NCBI GenBank assembly: GCA_015099395.1 | Contig: AP024096.1 | Span: 7,915,485 to 7,979,484 of the forward strand | Length of the DNA stretch: 64,000 nucleotides | Origin: Ktedonobacteria bacterium brp13 | GTDB taxonomy: Bacteria > Chloroflexota > Ktedonobacteria > Ktedonobacterales > Ktedonobacteraceae | Direction: 5' to 3' | Shown: positions 54,539 to 64,000 of the stretch, piece by piece | How positions within the stretch are numbered: the first letter of the stretch is position 1 | Layout: the number at the start of each line of letters is the position of its first letter | Translations under genes and position numbers: made by a program | Notes under the pieces: generated by a model | Told to the model about the DNA's origin: nothing | Seen by the model: the letters and a program-made list of their open reading frames with translations, nothing else | Database searches by the model: none

Positions 54539-57500
54539 ATGGGTGAAACATTAAGCCTCCTATTTCGAGCCTGCGATGATGGTACATACAAAGTACAGGC
54601 CAAAGAGAGTTGGTCTGGGCGTACTGTCGAAGGTAATTTCTCTCCTCCATATACGGGCAAACAGATCAATACGCTACAAAAGAAGTTAAATACCTTCGAG
54701 ACGCGTGATCGTGAGCTCCGCGAGATTGGGTACCGTCTCTTCTCTGCTATCTGTGATGGTGTTCCTGGTTCTTCAACAGGTCAGATTGTGCAGACAGTAC
54801 AGGCTGTCTTGCAGAGTGTCATTCAGCGTACATTGAAGCGTAGAGGGACCGTTGCATTGACGTTGATCTTTGGTCCTGGCTGTGAAGAGTTTGTACGCTA
54901 TCCCTGGGAGTTACTGCATAATGGAAACCACTTCTTATTGGTTTCTGGTGTCTTTACGCTTAGCCGTGCGCTTCTGCGCCCCGATTCTCCTGGTGGTTGT
55001 GAGCTACCAGTGCATCCTCCTTTTCGTATGCTGTATATCAGTGCGTCACCGACAGATCTGACTCCACTAGAGACTGAACGTAGCTTTGAGGCGATGGAGC
55101 AGGCGCTGACCCCACTATTGGATGCTGGTCAGATCTTTCTGGATCGTTTAGAGCCACCAACCTTTAGCCAGTTTGTGCGCTACTTGAGCTCGTATGGCGG
55201 AGCAGGCATGCTCGATGATAGTGATACAACCCTGCCTTGCTATATTGTGCATTTTGATGGACATGGGGCCTACGGGAAGTTGTGCCCCGGTGAAGACTGT
55301 GAGACAGTAAATAGTGCAGATACGCGTAAGTGTCGCGTCTGTGGGGCTTCTCTGAACCGTGTGCAGGCTCAGACGTATCTCTGTTTCTGTGATGACGAAG
55401 GCCGGAATAATTTTATCGATACGCAATCGCTACGTGGTCTCTTATTGAGTAGCGATGTACGCCTGGCTGTCTTCTCTGCTTGTGAGACTGCAATGGTGAA
55501 TAACGAGCCGAGTAGAGAAGATGGTCATGTGCATCCACAACAGTTGGCGGCTGTCGATGCTACGCTAGCAACCGCTCTGGTCACTGCTCAGGTTCCTGCG
55601 GTTGTTGCGATGCCCTTCTCCTTGCAGGATGATTTAAGCCCTACCTTTATGTATCACTTCTACGACGCTCTGGCGGAGGGCCGTACACTGGAGGAGGCGT
55701 TATCGCGTGCGCGCCAGGCGATGCTTCCCATGCAACAGCGGAGTTGGTTTATCCCGGTCTTGTATCGGCACGTAGCAGAGGGACAAGAAAATCCAATGCC
55801 TCTGATCGCGCTGAGTGATGGCGACGGTGAACATGCGCATCCGTTGGCCCAACTGGGTCCCTCTGAACCTTTTGTCGGTCGTGAGCAGGAGCTACACGAT
55901 CTGGACATCTTGCTGGCGACGACGGCCCAGGGATATCAGTCGACGGAGTATACTCCTCCAAATATGCCAAACACTCCAAACCGTTCACGCAATGGCTGCT
56001 CGCGTATTGCCCTGACCGGCTCGCCTGGTATTGGTAAAAGTGCATTGGCTTTAGAATCGGCGCGCCGTAACCGCGACAAGTTCCAGGGCGGTATCATTGG
56101 TGTTTCTTTGCAGGGTGGGAAGAGTTTTCATGATGCCTTGCATGATATTATCACACAGCTTCAGATTCCTACACGTAATCTGACGAATATGGATAGTCAG
56201 CAGCGAGCGCGACTGGTACAGGGAACGTTGCGCTCGCTGGCAAACCGCGAATTGCCCAGTCTTTTTGTGATCGATAGCTTTGAAGAGGTTAAGGACCGTC
56301 AGGAATTAGAGATCTGGTTCCAGTTTCTTGGTGTACTACCGTCTGAAGTCACCGTTCTGGTGACGTCGCGCTCTAATCCTGAGTCGATGATGGCAAGCGA
56401 AGGAGTCCATTACCGTTGGTATGAGTACCGGGTAGGGAAGATGAAGAACGATGATCTGTTGACGCTCTTCACCGACCTGGCTGCCTCGAGTGGACTGGAT
56501 CAGCGTATCCATCTGGACGATCCCCGCCAGCAGGCGATCCTGCGTGAGATTTGCACATTATTGGATGGCTATCCATTAGGGGCAGAGCTTATCTTTGGGA
56601 CGGCTCGCTCGATTGGTGGACATGTGTACACACCTGAAGCTGCAACCCGTTCACTAGAAGAGGTGCGCGATGAACTCTATAGCAATCCTCTGGCGGGCAT
56701 CCTCTCGGTGCTGGAAGTGTCTTATAGCCGTCTAAGTGATGTAGCACGCCTCTTGCTCTCATATCTTGCTGTTTTCCGTCTCCCCTTTAGCCGTGAGCAG
56801 ATCTCGCTACTTATATCCCCGGATACACTCTCGGCTGCTCATAGGGCAGAGCAGTCTAAAGAGGATGCTCCGATTACTGTTATCCCGACATCTGTGACAA
56901 CGTTAGCGCAGCAATGGCGTGCGGCCCGTGATGAACTTGTACAGGCATCATTTATGCAGTTTGATGGGCGGCTCTACTCGATCCATCCCCAGACGCGTCA
57001 CTTTGCGTTGGCGCACCTGCCAATTGAAGAGCGTCGCCGTGTGAACCGTGTCGTTGCCGCGTACTACTATACACTTCCTCAGCCGACCGTTGAGGAGTGG
57101 TTTGTCGCCTTTGATCTCCTGGATGCCGCAGGCGAGGTACAAGATCTGCGTGAGGCAATTCGCATCTCTCTCTCAATGGCAGAAGCGCTGGATGGTTCTG
57201 GCTGTGCCGCACGTCTGCTGACAATCTTGCGTCGTGCCGTTAGATATGCAATGCATCTGAATGACCAGGAGAATTTGAACAGCGTACAGTATCAATTGGG
57301 TATCATCTTGCGCAAGTTGGGCCAATACGCGGAGTCCGAAGTCTGTTTGAAGGGGAGCCTCGCATATAGGCAGCAACAGCACGTTGACGAGCAAGCTGCA
57401 CATATTTTGGTCGAGCTTGCAGTCCTCTTTAGCGTCGAAGGTGATTATCAGCAAGGCTTAACCTATGCGGAACAAGCGCTCATTCTCTTTCAGCAGCAAG

Positions 57501-58447
57501 CTTGTGAGCAAGGTATTACTCACGCAGAGCTTGCCATTGCCGCTGCACACAACGGACTGACACACATTGAGCAGGCGCTCCACCACGTTGAGCAAGCTTT
57601 GCTGAGCTGTTATCGACAACATGACCAGGTCAGCCGCGCCTGGGCTTTGTGCGTACGCGGTAGAGCATATGAGTCTCTGGGACAGTATAGCCGTGCTGTC
57701 AGAGATCATGAGGAGGCGAGCCGCCTCTTCCATGAGCTGAAACGCCCTGAAGATCAAGCATGGGCTAAATTATACAAGTGTTCTGTCTATCTACGCCAGG
57801 AGCGCCTGGATATGGCTGAGAAACTCTGTCAGGAACTACTGCCCGGCTTTGAAGAGTACAGTAGCAGCGCCGGTGAAGCTTTTACGCTGCGTCTGATTGG
57901 AGATCTACATGCGCGCAAGCATGATTTTGTGAACGCCCAATCTTATTACGAAGGGGCGCTTACCATCTTCAATCGTCTTGGTAACCATGTGGAAGAGGCC
58001 GTTATCTTCTGTGCCCTGGGTGATCGCGAGTTTGCAGAGTGTCAATATCTAGAAGCGCGTGAATACTATGAGCGTGCTGCTGTCATTGCCCAGGAATATA
58101 GTGCGTTGCGTATTCGCGGTCATGCTCTGTGTGGTCTGGGCGATGTCGCACTGATCTTACGCCAGCAGCAAGAGGCGATACGTTATTACCGGGATGCCCT
58201 GAATATCTTCATACAAGTAGCATTACCAGTCGAGCAGGCGACTATCCTGGAGCGTCAAGGGACAGTACAAGAGAGCCAGCAATTATATCAAGAGGCGTTG
58301 CAAACCTGGATGCAGGCCTTGAGTTTAGACGAGAACCTGCCCCAGGCGCAACAGCAACGCCTGCAAGAGCGTGTCGACGCTTTGGTGACTGCACGACACC
58401 TTGAAGATGCTTACCGTGCCTGTCGTAAGAGTAGCGGGCTTGTATAG
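54539..58447 (+). CDS. CHAT protease - STAND NTPase - TPR protein with zinc-ribbon insert
   Basis: About 1302 aa from ATG 54539; GTG 54485 and ATG 54518 are alternatives, but AAGGG touches the latter too closely. Residues ~1-410 include a CHAT domain (caspase-like peptidase): YPWELLHN, catalytic His in HFDGHG (~242) and Cys in FSACETA (~315). Between them lies a four-cysteine knuckle (CPGED-C ... CRVCG, Cys ~249, 254, 265, 268), a zinc-ribbon insertion. Residues ~475-800 are an NB-ARC/STAND NTPase: Walker A TGSPGIGKSA (~493-502) and Walker B LFVIDSFEEV. The rest is ~12 TPR-like repeats. NLR-like design: TPR sensor, NTPase switch, protease effector. Confidence 0.85.
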   Translation: MGETLSLLFRACDDGTYKVQAKESWSGRTVEGNFSPPYTGKQINTLQKKLNTFETRDRELREIGYRLFSAICDGVPGSSTGQIVQTVQAVLQSVIQRTLKRRGTVALTLIFGPGCEEFVRYPWELLHNGNHFLLVSGVFTLSRALLRPDSPGGCELPVHPPFRMLYISASPTDLTPLETERSFEAMEQALTPLLDAGQIFLDRLEPPTFSQFVRYLSSYGGAGMLDDSDTTLPCYIVHFDGHGAYGKLCPGEDCETVNSADTRKCRVCGASLNRVQAQTYLCFCDDEGRNNFIDTQSLRGLLLSSDVRLAVFSACETAMVNNEPSREDGHVHPQQLAAVDATLATALVTAQVPAVVAMPFSLQDDLSPTFMYHFYDALAEGRTLEEALSRARQAMLPMQQRSWFIPVLYRHVAEGQENPMPLIALSDGDGEHAHPLAQLGPSEPFVGREQELHDLDILLATTAQGYQSTEYTPPNMPNTPNRSRNGCSRIALTGSPGIGKSALALESARRNRDKFQGGIIGVSLQGGKSFHDALHDIITQLQIPTRNLTNMDSQQRARLVQGTLRSLANRELPSLFVIDSFEEVKDRQELEIWFQFLGVLPSEVTVLVTSRSNPESMMASEGVHYRWYEYRVGKMKNDDLLTLFTDLAASSGLDQRIHLDDPRQQAILREICTLLDGYPLGAELIFGTARSIGGHVYTPEAATRSLEEVRDELYSNPLAGILSVLEVSYSRLSDVARLLLSYLAVFRLPFSREQISLLISPDTLSAAHRAEQSKEDAPITVIPTSVTTLAQQWRAARDELVQASFMQFDGRLYSIHPQTRHFALAHLPIEERRRVNRVVAAYYYTLPQPTVEEWFVAFDLLDAAGEVQDLREAIRISLSMAEALDGSGCAARLLTILRRAVRYAMHLNDQENLNSVQYQLGIILRKLGQYAESEVCLKGSLAYRQQQHVDEQAAHILVELAVLFSVEGDYQQGLTYAEQALILFQQQACEQGITHAELAIAAAHNGLTHIEQALHHVEQALLSCYRQHDQVSRAWALCVRGRAYESLGQYSRAVRDHEEASRLFHELKRPEDQAWAKLYKCSVYLRQERLDMAEKLCQELLPGFEEYSSSAGEAFTLRLIGDLHARKHDFVNAQSYYEGALTIFNRLGNHVEEAVIFCALGDREFAECQYLEAREYYERAAVIAQEYSALRIRGHALCGLGDVALILRQQQEAIRYYRDALNIFIQVALPVEQATILERQGTVQESQQLYQEALQTWMQALSLDENLPQAQQQRLQERVDALVTARHLEDAYRACRKSSGLV

Positions 58448-58469
58448 CGTACGATCTCTTTTTAAATTG

Positions 58470-59783
58470 TTAAACGGTATGGATTATGCTGCGTGGGAAG
58501 AGTACGAAGAGCGCATAGCTACCAACAATTATGGCACTAACCGCAACCGTCAGCGGACCACCGATCAGAGCAATTGCGCCACTGGCCGGAAAGTCGCCCA
58601 GCGGACGTAACCCCATAATGCAGAGAGTATTCAAGCTCATTACACGTCCACGCATCTGTGGTGGAACGCGTGTCTGCATCAGCGTAATCGTCGTTGCTCC
58701 GACGCCATTCTGCCCAATACCCAGGATCAGAAGCGCAAAGATCGAGAGCCAGAGAGAACGGCTTATTGAGAACAGGAGCAGGGAAGCGGCCCAGATCAAG
58801 AATGAGATCAGCAAGAGCTTGCCTTTCTGTTTGAAATCGCCTAGCGATGCGATAAGCAATGCTCCAAGGATAACGCCCAGGCCGGATGCTGAAAACAGCA
58901 GCCCTAGCTCAATTGCAGTGATATGAAGGACCTGCGATGCAAAAATGGGTAGAATCAGTGAGGTCGAAGGACCAAAGAAAAGCAGCGCCGCGTAGCCCGA
59001 TAGCGTCCAGGGCAGGACGGGATCTTTACCAACTACCCCCAGGGAGGCCTTTATCGAGTTCAGCAAGGGACCGCGACGCTCATCCCGACTACGCGTATCA
59101 TTGGGGACTTGCAAGAAGTAAAGCACAAAGATGATACCCAGGAAGCTCACTCCATTGAGTAAAAAGTTGCCTCCATAACCGGCCAACCCATTGGTAGCCC
59201 CTAACTGTGCACCCAGGCTGGTAAAGACCGGGATCATTAGACCGCCCAGCGTTGGGCCGATAAAAGCCGAGCCATTAAAGACAATTGTTTGGAGCGATAT
59301 CGCGTTCATCAGATCTTCGCGCGGTACTAACTGTGGTATCAGGGAAGAGCGAGCTGGCTGATCAAAGCTCAATACCGTACCTGAACAGAATGCCAGTATG
59401 ACAATCATCCAGACTTGAATAATACCAGTCAACGTCAATATGCCCAGCACAAAAGCGAGCAGCATTGAGCACGTCTGTGTTACCAATAAAAATTTCCTTT
59501 TATCGGAGCGGTCAGCAATGCTACCCCCAATAAAGGCGAAGAGAAAGAACGATGCCGCCTGGGCTAGAGAGACAATACCCAGCGCAAGAGGAGAGTTGTG
59601 CGTAATTTTAAGGACAAGCAAGCTCTGGCTCACAATCTGTAGCCATGTACCAATTGATGAGATCACCAGACTAATCCAGAGAAGCCGAAAATTGCGATGA
59701 CGTAACGCTTGAAACGTCTGGATACGCTTCTTCACTACTGTTTCTACGGGTGGTTGTTGCGGTAATACAGGGGACTCAGACAT
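58470..59783 (-). CDS. MFS transporter, DHA3/EntS-like exporter
   Basis: 437 aa, twelve hydrophobic helices. FRLLWISLVISSIGTWLQIVSQSLLVLKIT and GSIADRSDKRKFLLVTQT (loop 2-3 motif) match the DHA3 group of drug and siderophore exporters. NGVGATTITLMQTRVPPQMRGRVMSLN is the characteristic loop. Substrate unknown. It converges on the CHAT gene, the stops 22 nt apart. Confidence 0.88.
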   Translation of the reverse strand: MSESPVLPQQPPVETVVKKRIQTFQALRHRNFRLLWISLVISSIGTWLQIVSQSLLVLKITHNSPLALGIVSLAQAASFFLFAFIGGSIADRSDKRKFLLVTQTCSMLLAFVLGILTLTGIIQVWMIVILAFCSGTVLSFDQPARSSLIPQLVPREDLMNAISLQTIVFNGSAFIGPTLGGLMIPVFTSLGAQLGATNGLAGYGGNFLLNGVSFLGIIFVLYFLQVPNDTRSRDERRGPLLNSIKASLGVVGKDPVLPWTLSGYAALLFFGPSTSLILPIFASQVLHITAIELGLLFSASGLGVILGALLIASLGDFKQKGKLLLISFLIWAASLLLFSISRSLWLSIFALLILGIGQNGVGATTITLMQTRVPPQMRGRVMSLNTLCIMGLRPLGDFPASGAIALIGGPLTVAVSAIIVGSYALFVLFPRSIIHTV

Positions 59784-59989
59784 CTGTCTTATGTTCCTAT
59801 TCTTGCTAACAGAAATTCATATGTTTTTGCCATTATGGCAAAAAGATGTCCGAATATGCAAATACAGGTAAGGATCGGTAACAAAAGTAGCGCATATGAG
59901 AACTATTATGCCGGTAGTCTAAAGCTCTCATATGCACTCTTCATGCTGAAGATAAGAATCTTGCAGATTGATTTTTTTAGTGTGTCACT

Positions 59990-62122
59990 CTATTGCTCGT
60001 TGTCACGATGGAGTAAACGATCTATCCACGTATCATGTGTATTGGTCGCGTGAAGGTTTGTTTCGGTCTCACGGACATTGTGCACGATGATATCGCCCTG
60101 CCCATTATGATTGGTTGAATGATGACCATTCCCCTTGCGCAATGGTCCAGTTTTTGCCTTCTGTCCTCTCTCTACATCATCAATTGATTGCTGTTCGTCA
60201 TCGCTATCAATGGGATACAAGGGTGCATTGGATGTCCAGACCTTGATCGGACCATTTTTTGTCTCTTCGGTACGGATCGGTTCGTATGGATTGGGCAGGT
60301 CTGCTGGTTGTAGATTTCCCTCCAGAATCAACTCGCGTTCACCTCGTTGTATATCCTTTTTACGGATAGGTTGCGTGATCTGTTCCTCCAGTGCCATACG
60401 TGCATCGACCTCCGAAAGCAGGTGTGCGATCTCAGGGCGTAGCACACGATTGCGTTCAGGGATACGCGTCCATTGTGCCAGGGCTGCGGGATAGTAGCCT
60501 GCGCGGTAGCAATAAAGCCCCAGCATTGCACGTGCATCAAAGATCGTCATACGCTGCCACAGGGCCAGTTCTTCTGCTGGTGTCTCGATAACATCTTCGC
60601 TAGCCTCGATGACCTCAACCAGATGATAGAGCCGTAGCCGCATGATGCGATATGGATAGCCATAATACAGAGCTAATCGTCGGCGGCGTGCTAGTTCGAC
60701 CGGTTGTTTGCCTACAAAATATTTTTTGGACCAGGAGCCACTGGACCATATGAAGACCGCCAGCAGAATGATCAAGAAACGACCGACATAGCGTTCCCAG
60801 GGGAAAGGTACCAGGCTGACCATCACACCCAGTGCCGCGAAACAGGCACCCAGCGCCCATGCCGCATAGACAAGCCTGCGGCGATCCCATCCAAGCAGGT
60901 CAAAGTGATGATGGAGTGGTGTTGCCAGGAAAGGCAAAGGAAACTCTGTATGTGGGATAAATTTATCAGTACTCTCAAAGCGTAACGTAGTCAGTGACCG
61001 ACGGAAGAAACGTGTCAATACGCGTGCTGAGATGAGCGCTGAGAGGCCTTCCAGCACGAAAGCGCCCCCAATCATTAGCAGCAAGGTCTCATTACGTGAA
61101 AAGATAGCAATGACGGCCAGCAAGCCTCCCAGACCCAGCGCACCGCTATCACCCATATAGATCTTCGCTCGTCGCCTGGCGTGTCCACGGCGTGCTGCCC
61201 AGGCTGAAGGCCAGTTAAAGGGGAGATACCCCAGTGCCGCACCCGCAGCCAGGAGAGCCAGCACCTCTAGCACAACACCGTTGGGTTGTGTACCGACTAA
61301 GCCGGCGACAACGATACCCATACCGAGCGAGGCACTGAAGACCAGACCACCAGCCAGACCATCCAGGCCGTCGCTAAAATCTACCGAGACAGACGTAAAG
61401 GTCCCGACCAGGCCAGTCATAATCATCAAGAAGATCAGCCAACCATAGTACGAGATCGGGTTTCCAGCAACCGAGCAGAGGCTAGTTGTCCCTTTGATCG
61501 GGGTTGGACAGAGAAAAGCATTCAGGATAGGTAGATCTTTCCAGAGACTGTACGAGATCTGTCCACTTTTAGGGAGCAAGAAGAAATAGAGTGCGGCAGC
61601 AATCGCTCCAACCAGGAAAGTAGCTGAGAACTTTGTAATCTCTGCGATCCCCTCACTAGCGTAGACCTTGCGCCAATCGTCGATGAAGCCGACGAGCATA
61701 TATCCTACCATTGCTCCCAGTGCGATCAGTAGGAGCGTCCATTGGTCTGACGATAAATGGAGCAAATACCCCGCGCCTATGCCTGTAATACCCAGGGCCA
61801 GTGTAAAGGCTGGACCCCCTACCAGGGGTAGCTCTATCGTTTTGATTTCTCGTTTCCCTGTTGGCAGGTCCGAGCGATGTGTACCAGGTTTGTGCTCACC
61901 GCTACGGAATTTGGGAAAGAGGCCCCTGGCGAGGAAACAGAAGAGTGCGCTGATCACTGCACAGGCCACAAAAATAAGCAGCAATAGCCATATTAGCCAG
62001 GGCGAGTTTGCATCCATATATACCCCCAAGACGAATTGTAGAATGAAGCGCTCTTTCATAACTGTGAGCGCATAAGCTAGCGGAACAATAAGCAAAGTGC
62101 AAGCCGGATGAAGGTTTATCAC
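59990..62122 (-). CDS. mraY: MraY-like phospho-MurNAc-pentapeptide transferase with extra C-terminal domain
   Basis: 710 aa, about twice the usual ~320-360. Membrane part ~40-455: GFIDDWRKV (catalytic Asp pair), VDFSDGLDGLAGG, MGDSGALGLGG and PLHHHFDLLGWDRRR, all MraY hallmarks for transferring phospho-MurNAc-pentapeptide to undecaprenyl phosphate. From ~470 a soluble helical region (TPR-like, FDARAMLGLYCYRAGYYPAALAQWTRIPE) is followed by a charged, disordered tail. The start overlaps the murE stop by 4 nt (ATGA); an internal start at MDANSPWL is possible. Confidence 0.88.
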   Translation of the reverse strand: MINLHPACTLLIVPLAYALTVMKERFILQFVLGVYMDANSPWLIWLLLLIFVACAVISALFCFLARGLFPKFRSGEHKPGTHRSDLPTGKREIKTIELPLVGGPAFTLALGITGIGAGYLLHLSSDQWTLLLIALGAMVGYMLVGFIDDWRKVYASEGIAEITKFSATFLVGAIAAALYFFLLPKSGQISYSLWKDLPILNAFLCPTPIKGTTSLCSVAGNPISYYGWLIFLMIMTGLVGTFTSVSVDFSDGLDGLAGGLVFSASLGMGIVVAGLVGTQPNGVVLEVLALLAAGAALGYLPFNWPSAWAARRGHARRRAKIYMGDSGALGLGGLLAVIAIFSRNETLLLMIGGAFVLEGLSALISARVLTRFFRRSLTTLRFESTDKFIPHTEFPLPFLATPLHHHFDLLGWDRRRLVYAAWALGACFAALGVMVSLVPFPWERYVGRFLIILLAVFIWSSGSWSKKYFVGKQPVELARRRRLALYYGYPYRIMRLRLYHLVEVIEASEDVIETPAEELALWQRMTIFDARAMLGLYCYRAGYYPAALAQWTRIPERNRVLRPEIAHLLSEVDARMALEEQITQPIRKKDIQRGERELILEGNLQPADLPNPYEPIRTEETKNGPIKVWTSNAPLYPIDSDDEQQSIDDVERGQKAKTGPLRKGNGHHSTNHNGQGDIIVHNVRETETNLHATNTHDTWIDRLLHRDNEQ

Positions 62123-63645
62123 AACCTTTGTTTTTGTAACTGTTCGCGCGCGACACGGCGGTCGTCCCAGGGGAGTTTCTCTCTACCCATGATAATGCTT
62201 TGCTCATGTCCTTTGCCTGCTAGCAAGACAGTGTCACCTGGTTGTGCGTGTGCGAAGGCATTGGCGATCGCCTCTTGCCGGTCGGGGATGCAGAGGAAGT
62301 CTTTCCCTTCGCGTTTCCCTGTTGTCTCTACCCCGGCGGCGATCTCACGCAAGATCTTTTCGCGATCTTCCTCGCGAGGATCCTCATCAGTAATAACGAT
62401 GAAATCAGCCTTTTGTGCAGCTATCTGACCCATTATGGGGCGCTTTTGCGTATCACGCTCACCTGCGGAACCAAAGACAACAATCATCTTGCCACGGGTT
62501 AGTGGGCGTAACGTGTTGATCACTTTCTCTAGACTATCGGCTGTATGGGCATAGTCTACAATGACCGCGTACGGCTGCCCCTCATCGATCGTCTCCATGC
62601 GTCCGGCTACACCAGGCATGTTCGCCATGCCTCGTTCGATATCGGCAATGGAGATCCCTTGACTGTAGGCAGTGGCAATGGCTGCCAGGCTATTGCTGAT
62701 ATTGAAGCGACCAACGAGCGTGGTCTCAATATGTGCTTCCGCATCAGGCAAGATGACCCGAAAACGTGTGCTATGAGCGTGCATCTCGATATCGATTGCG
62801 CGTACTGCTGCTGGAGTATCGATACCATAATCTAAAATGGGTACCTGACAATACGGCTTCAGTATCTCATAGCTGATATCATCGCGGTTGAGAATAGCGA
62901 CCGGTTGTGCACCCAGGCCTTTATCGCGTTGTGGATCCAGCATCTCAAAAAGGCGAGCTTTAGCACGGCGATAATTATCAAGTGTCTTATGGAAATCCAG
63001 ATGCTCATGGGTAATATTCGTGATGACACCAACATCGAAACGGCAACCACGTACACGCTCCAGAACCAGCCCATGCGAGGTCGCTTCAATCACGGCGTGG
63101 GTTGCGCCCGCATCTACGAAGCGGCGCAGGAACTCTTGTATTTCCAATGACTCCAGTGTACTTTGTCGGGTTGCATTCTCCCAATCCTGATTTGCGAGCC
63201 TGAAGTTAGCGGTCGTCATCATTCCATTAGATCTGCCAGCGATCTGAAAGAGCACGCTAATGAGGTTGCTCGTGGTTGTCTTGCCATCGGTGCCTGTGAC
63301 GCCGATCGTGCAGAGTTGCTGGGCTGGGAAACCGTAGTAGGCGCAGGCAAGATCCGCCAGAGCACTTCGCACATCGGCGACCTCGATGTATGGGATTGGT
63401 GCAGGTTGTAGATCTGTAGGAAGGGCCTCGCCCAGAGCTAGCACCGCGCCACGTTTTACCGCTTCATTCAGATAGTAACGTCCATCGGTATGTGTGCCTG
63501 GTACTGCAATAAACAGGCTCTGCTCCACGACCTTACGTGAATCATAAACCAGCCCTGTAAGTTCGCTGTGTGGATCGATAGAGCCTTCCTGATGAATGTG
63601 CAGCGGCTTTTGCTCTAATGAATCCAGTAATGTTTGTACTTGCAT
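62119..63645 (-). CDS. murE: UDP-N-acetylmuramyl-tripeptide synthetase (MurE)
   Basis: 508 aa Mur ligase. GVTGTDGKTTTSNLIS (ATP loop), TNITHEHLDFHKTLDNYRRAK, HSTRFRV and VVDYAHTADSLEKVI are MurE motifs. The amino-acid selecting segment reads TDEDPREED in place of the DNPR typical of meso-diaminopimelate enzymes, so the third residue added cannot be assumed. Upstream partner of mraY; the pair forms a small cell-wall operon separate from a full dcw cluster in this window. Confidence 0.94.
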   Translation of the reverse strand: MQVQTLLDSLEQKPLHIHQEGSIDPHSELTGLVYDSRKVVEQSLFIAVPGTHTDGRYYLNEAVKRGAVLALGEALPTDLQPAPIPYIEVADVRSALADLACAYYGFPAQQLCTIGVTGTDGKTTTSNLISVLFQIAGRSNGMMTTANFRLANQDWENATRQSTLESLEIQEFLRRFVDAGATHAVIEATSHGLVLERVRGCRFDVGVITNITHEHLDFHKTLDNYRRAKARLFEMLDPQRDKGLGAQPVAILNRDDISYEILKPYCQVPILDYGIDTPAAVRAIDIEMHAHSTRFRVILPDAEAHIETTLVGRFNISNSLAAIATAYSQGISIADIERGMANMPGVAGRMETIDEGQPYAVIVDYAHTADSLEKVINTLRPLTRGKMIVVFGSAGERDTQKRPIMGQIAAQKADFIVITDEDPREEDREKILREIAAGVETTGKREGKDFLCIPDRQEAIANAFAHAQPGDTVLLAGKGHEQSIIMGREKLPWDDRRVAREQLQKQRL

Positions 63646-63774
63646 AAAAATTTATTTAACCATCATTATATTTCGACGTAGGAAACGATCATACATCGCT
63701 CCCGGTGCGTGTTGCAGGTCAGAATGCTATAAACGCTATGACACATAGTATGAAAAATTATCAGAGAGAATGTT

Positions 63775-64000
63775 TTAATAAAAGATGGTACGTGTCCTAT
63801 GATAAGGATGCATCTCTTGTGCTCGCTGACCCAGTAGCCAGAGTCGCTGATCAATATCAGCCGCAGTGGTTGGCTGCCCATACTGCTGCAATGCTCTACG
63901 TAGTAACTCACAGGCCCAGACCGTGCAGGCTCGGATCTCAATCTCTTCAAGACTGCCGCTCGCAATCAATTCCTGATTGTCGACGCGGTATGCTAACGAA
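63775..64000 (-). CDS. Queuosine salvage protein (Qng1/DUF2419-like), C-terminal part
   Basis: The frame continues past the window edge (SLAYRVDNQELIASGSLEE before any start). It ends EIEIRACTVWACELLRRAL, then TAADIDQRLWLLGQ and PYHRTRTIFY. This tail matches the Qng1/queuosine-5'-monophosphate N-glycosylase family, whose members end in an H-R-x-R-x-I-Y/F-Y motif. It would release queuine from imported nucleosides. The catalytic Asp and most of the enzyme are outside the window. Reads toward murE, ~130 nt away. Confidence 0.8.
   Translation of the reverse strand, partial: SLAYRVDNQELIASGSLEEIEIRACTVWACELLRRALQQYGQPTTAADIDQRLWLLGQRAQEMHPYHRTRTIFY

Noticed and set aside
63666..63965. 99-aa minus-strand frame near the right end
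   Set aside because: Out of frame with the Qng1-like C-terminus, which has clear family motifs.

Overview
The window looks like bacterial chromosome from a Gram-positive-type (monoderm) soil lineage. My best guess is the class Ktedonobacteria (Chloroflexota). The reasons are a transmembrane Ser/Thr kinase with a Pro/Thr-rich tail, a large CHAT-NTPase-TPR protein, small RRM, HEAT and NYN-LOTUS proteins, a DUF4032 protein, Tat-type lipoproteins and moderate GC. This is inference from gene content; no marker such as 16S is present.

Layout. 1-7.6 kb is core: the recA 3' end, DUF4032, an SDR, small membrane and zinc proteins, and korAB (2-oxoacid:ferredoxin oxidoreductase). 8.05-20 kb is an accessory island. 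It starts at a tRNA-Met(CAT) gene whose 3' half plus downstream flank is duplicated near 17.2 kb and, in shorter form, near 19.9 kb. Between the repeats lie a truncated tyrosine-recombinase N-terminus, a glycine-rich repeat peptide with an LTDEEL-type leader, an N-truncated glycine oxidase-like gene abutting a NUDIX gene, an AT-rich 1384-aa nuclease-NACHT protein, a complete IS1-like element with an 8-bp target duplication and a disrupted transposase, a two-gene DUF262/HEPN module and two MITE-like elements. The NACHT protein and the DUF262/HEPN pair make this a defence-type island.

20-24.6 kb holds a minus-strand run: NYN-LOTUS, a VOC/helical-repeat fusion, a small unknown, an arm-less HU-like protein and a zinc alcohol dehydrogenase. 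24.8-32.5 kb is an amino-acid catabolic cluster: VOC, kynureninase, an MFS carrier, a D-threonine aldolase/DSD1-like enzyme, an N-acyl-D-amino-acid deacylase, a GntR regulator and RidA. Two copies of one operator/promoter motif link the MFS gene to the GntR/RidA divergent promoter. 32.7-38.5 kb carries HEAT and RRM proteins and a four-gene ABC importer.

38.5-64 kb: a 1.27-kb gap with a possible IS200/IS605 relic, a 1550-aa SF1 helicase-nuclease, a GC-rich beta-propeller lipoprotein, an FMN-binding protein, a PdxR-type regulator, a degenerate serine-recombinase-like protein, a Tat ferritin-like protein, clpP, a Ser/Thr kinase, obgE, a CHAT-NTPase-TPR protein with a zinc-ribbon insert, an MFS exporter, murE-mraY (mraY with a long extra C-terminal domain) and the 3' end of a queuosine-salvage (Qng1-like) gene running off the window.

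The best candidates for undescribed biology are the tRNA-Met island (NACHT nuclease, DUF262/HEPN pair, glycine-rich peptide), the helicase-nuclease and the zinc-ribbon CHAT protein. All assignments are from motif reading without database searches.
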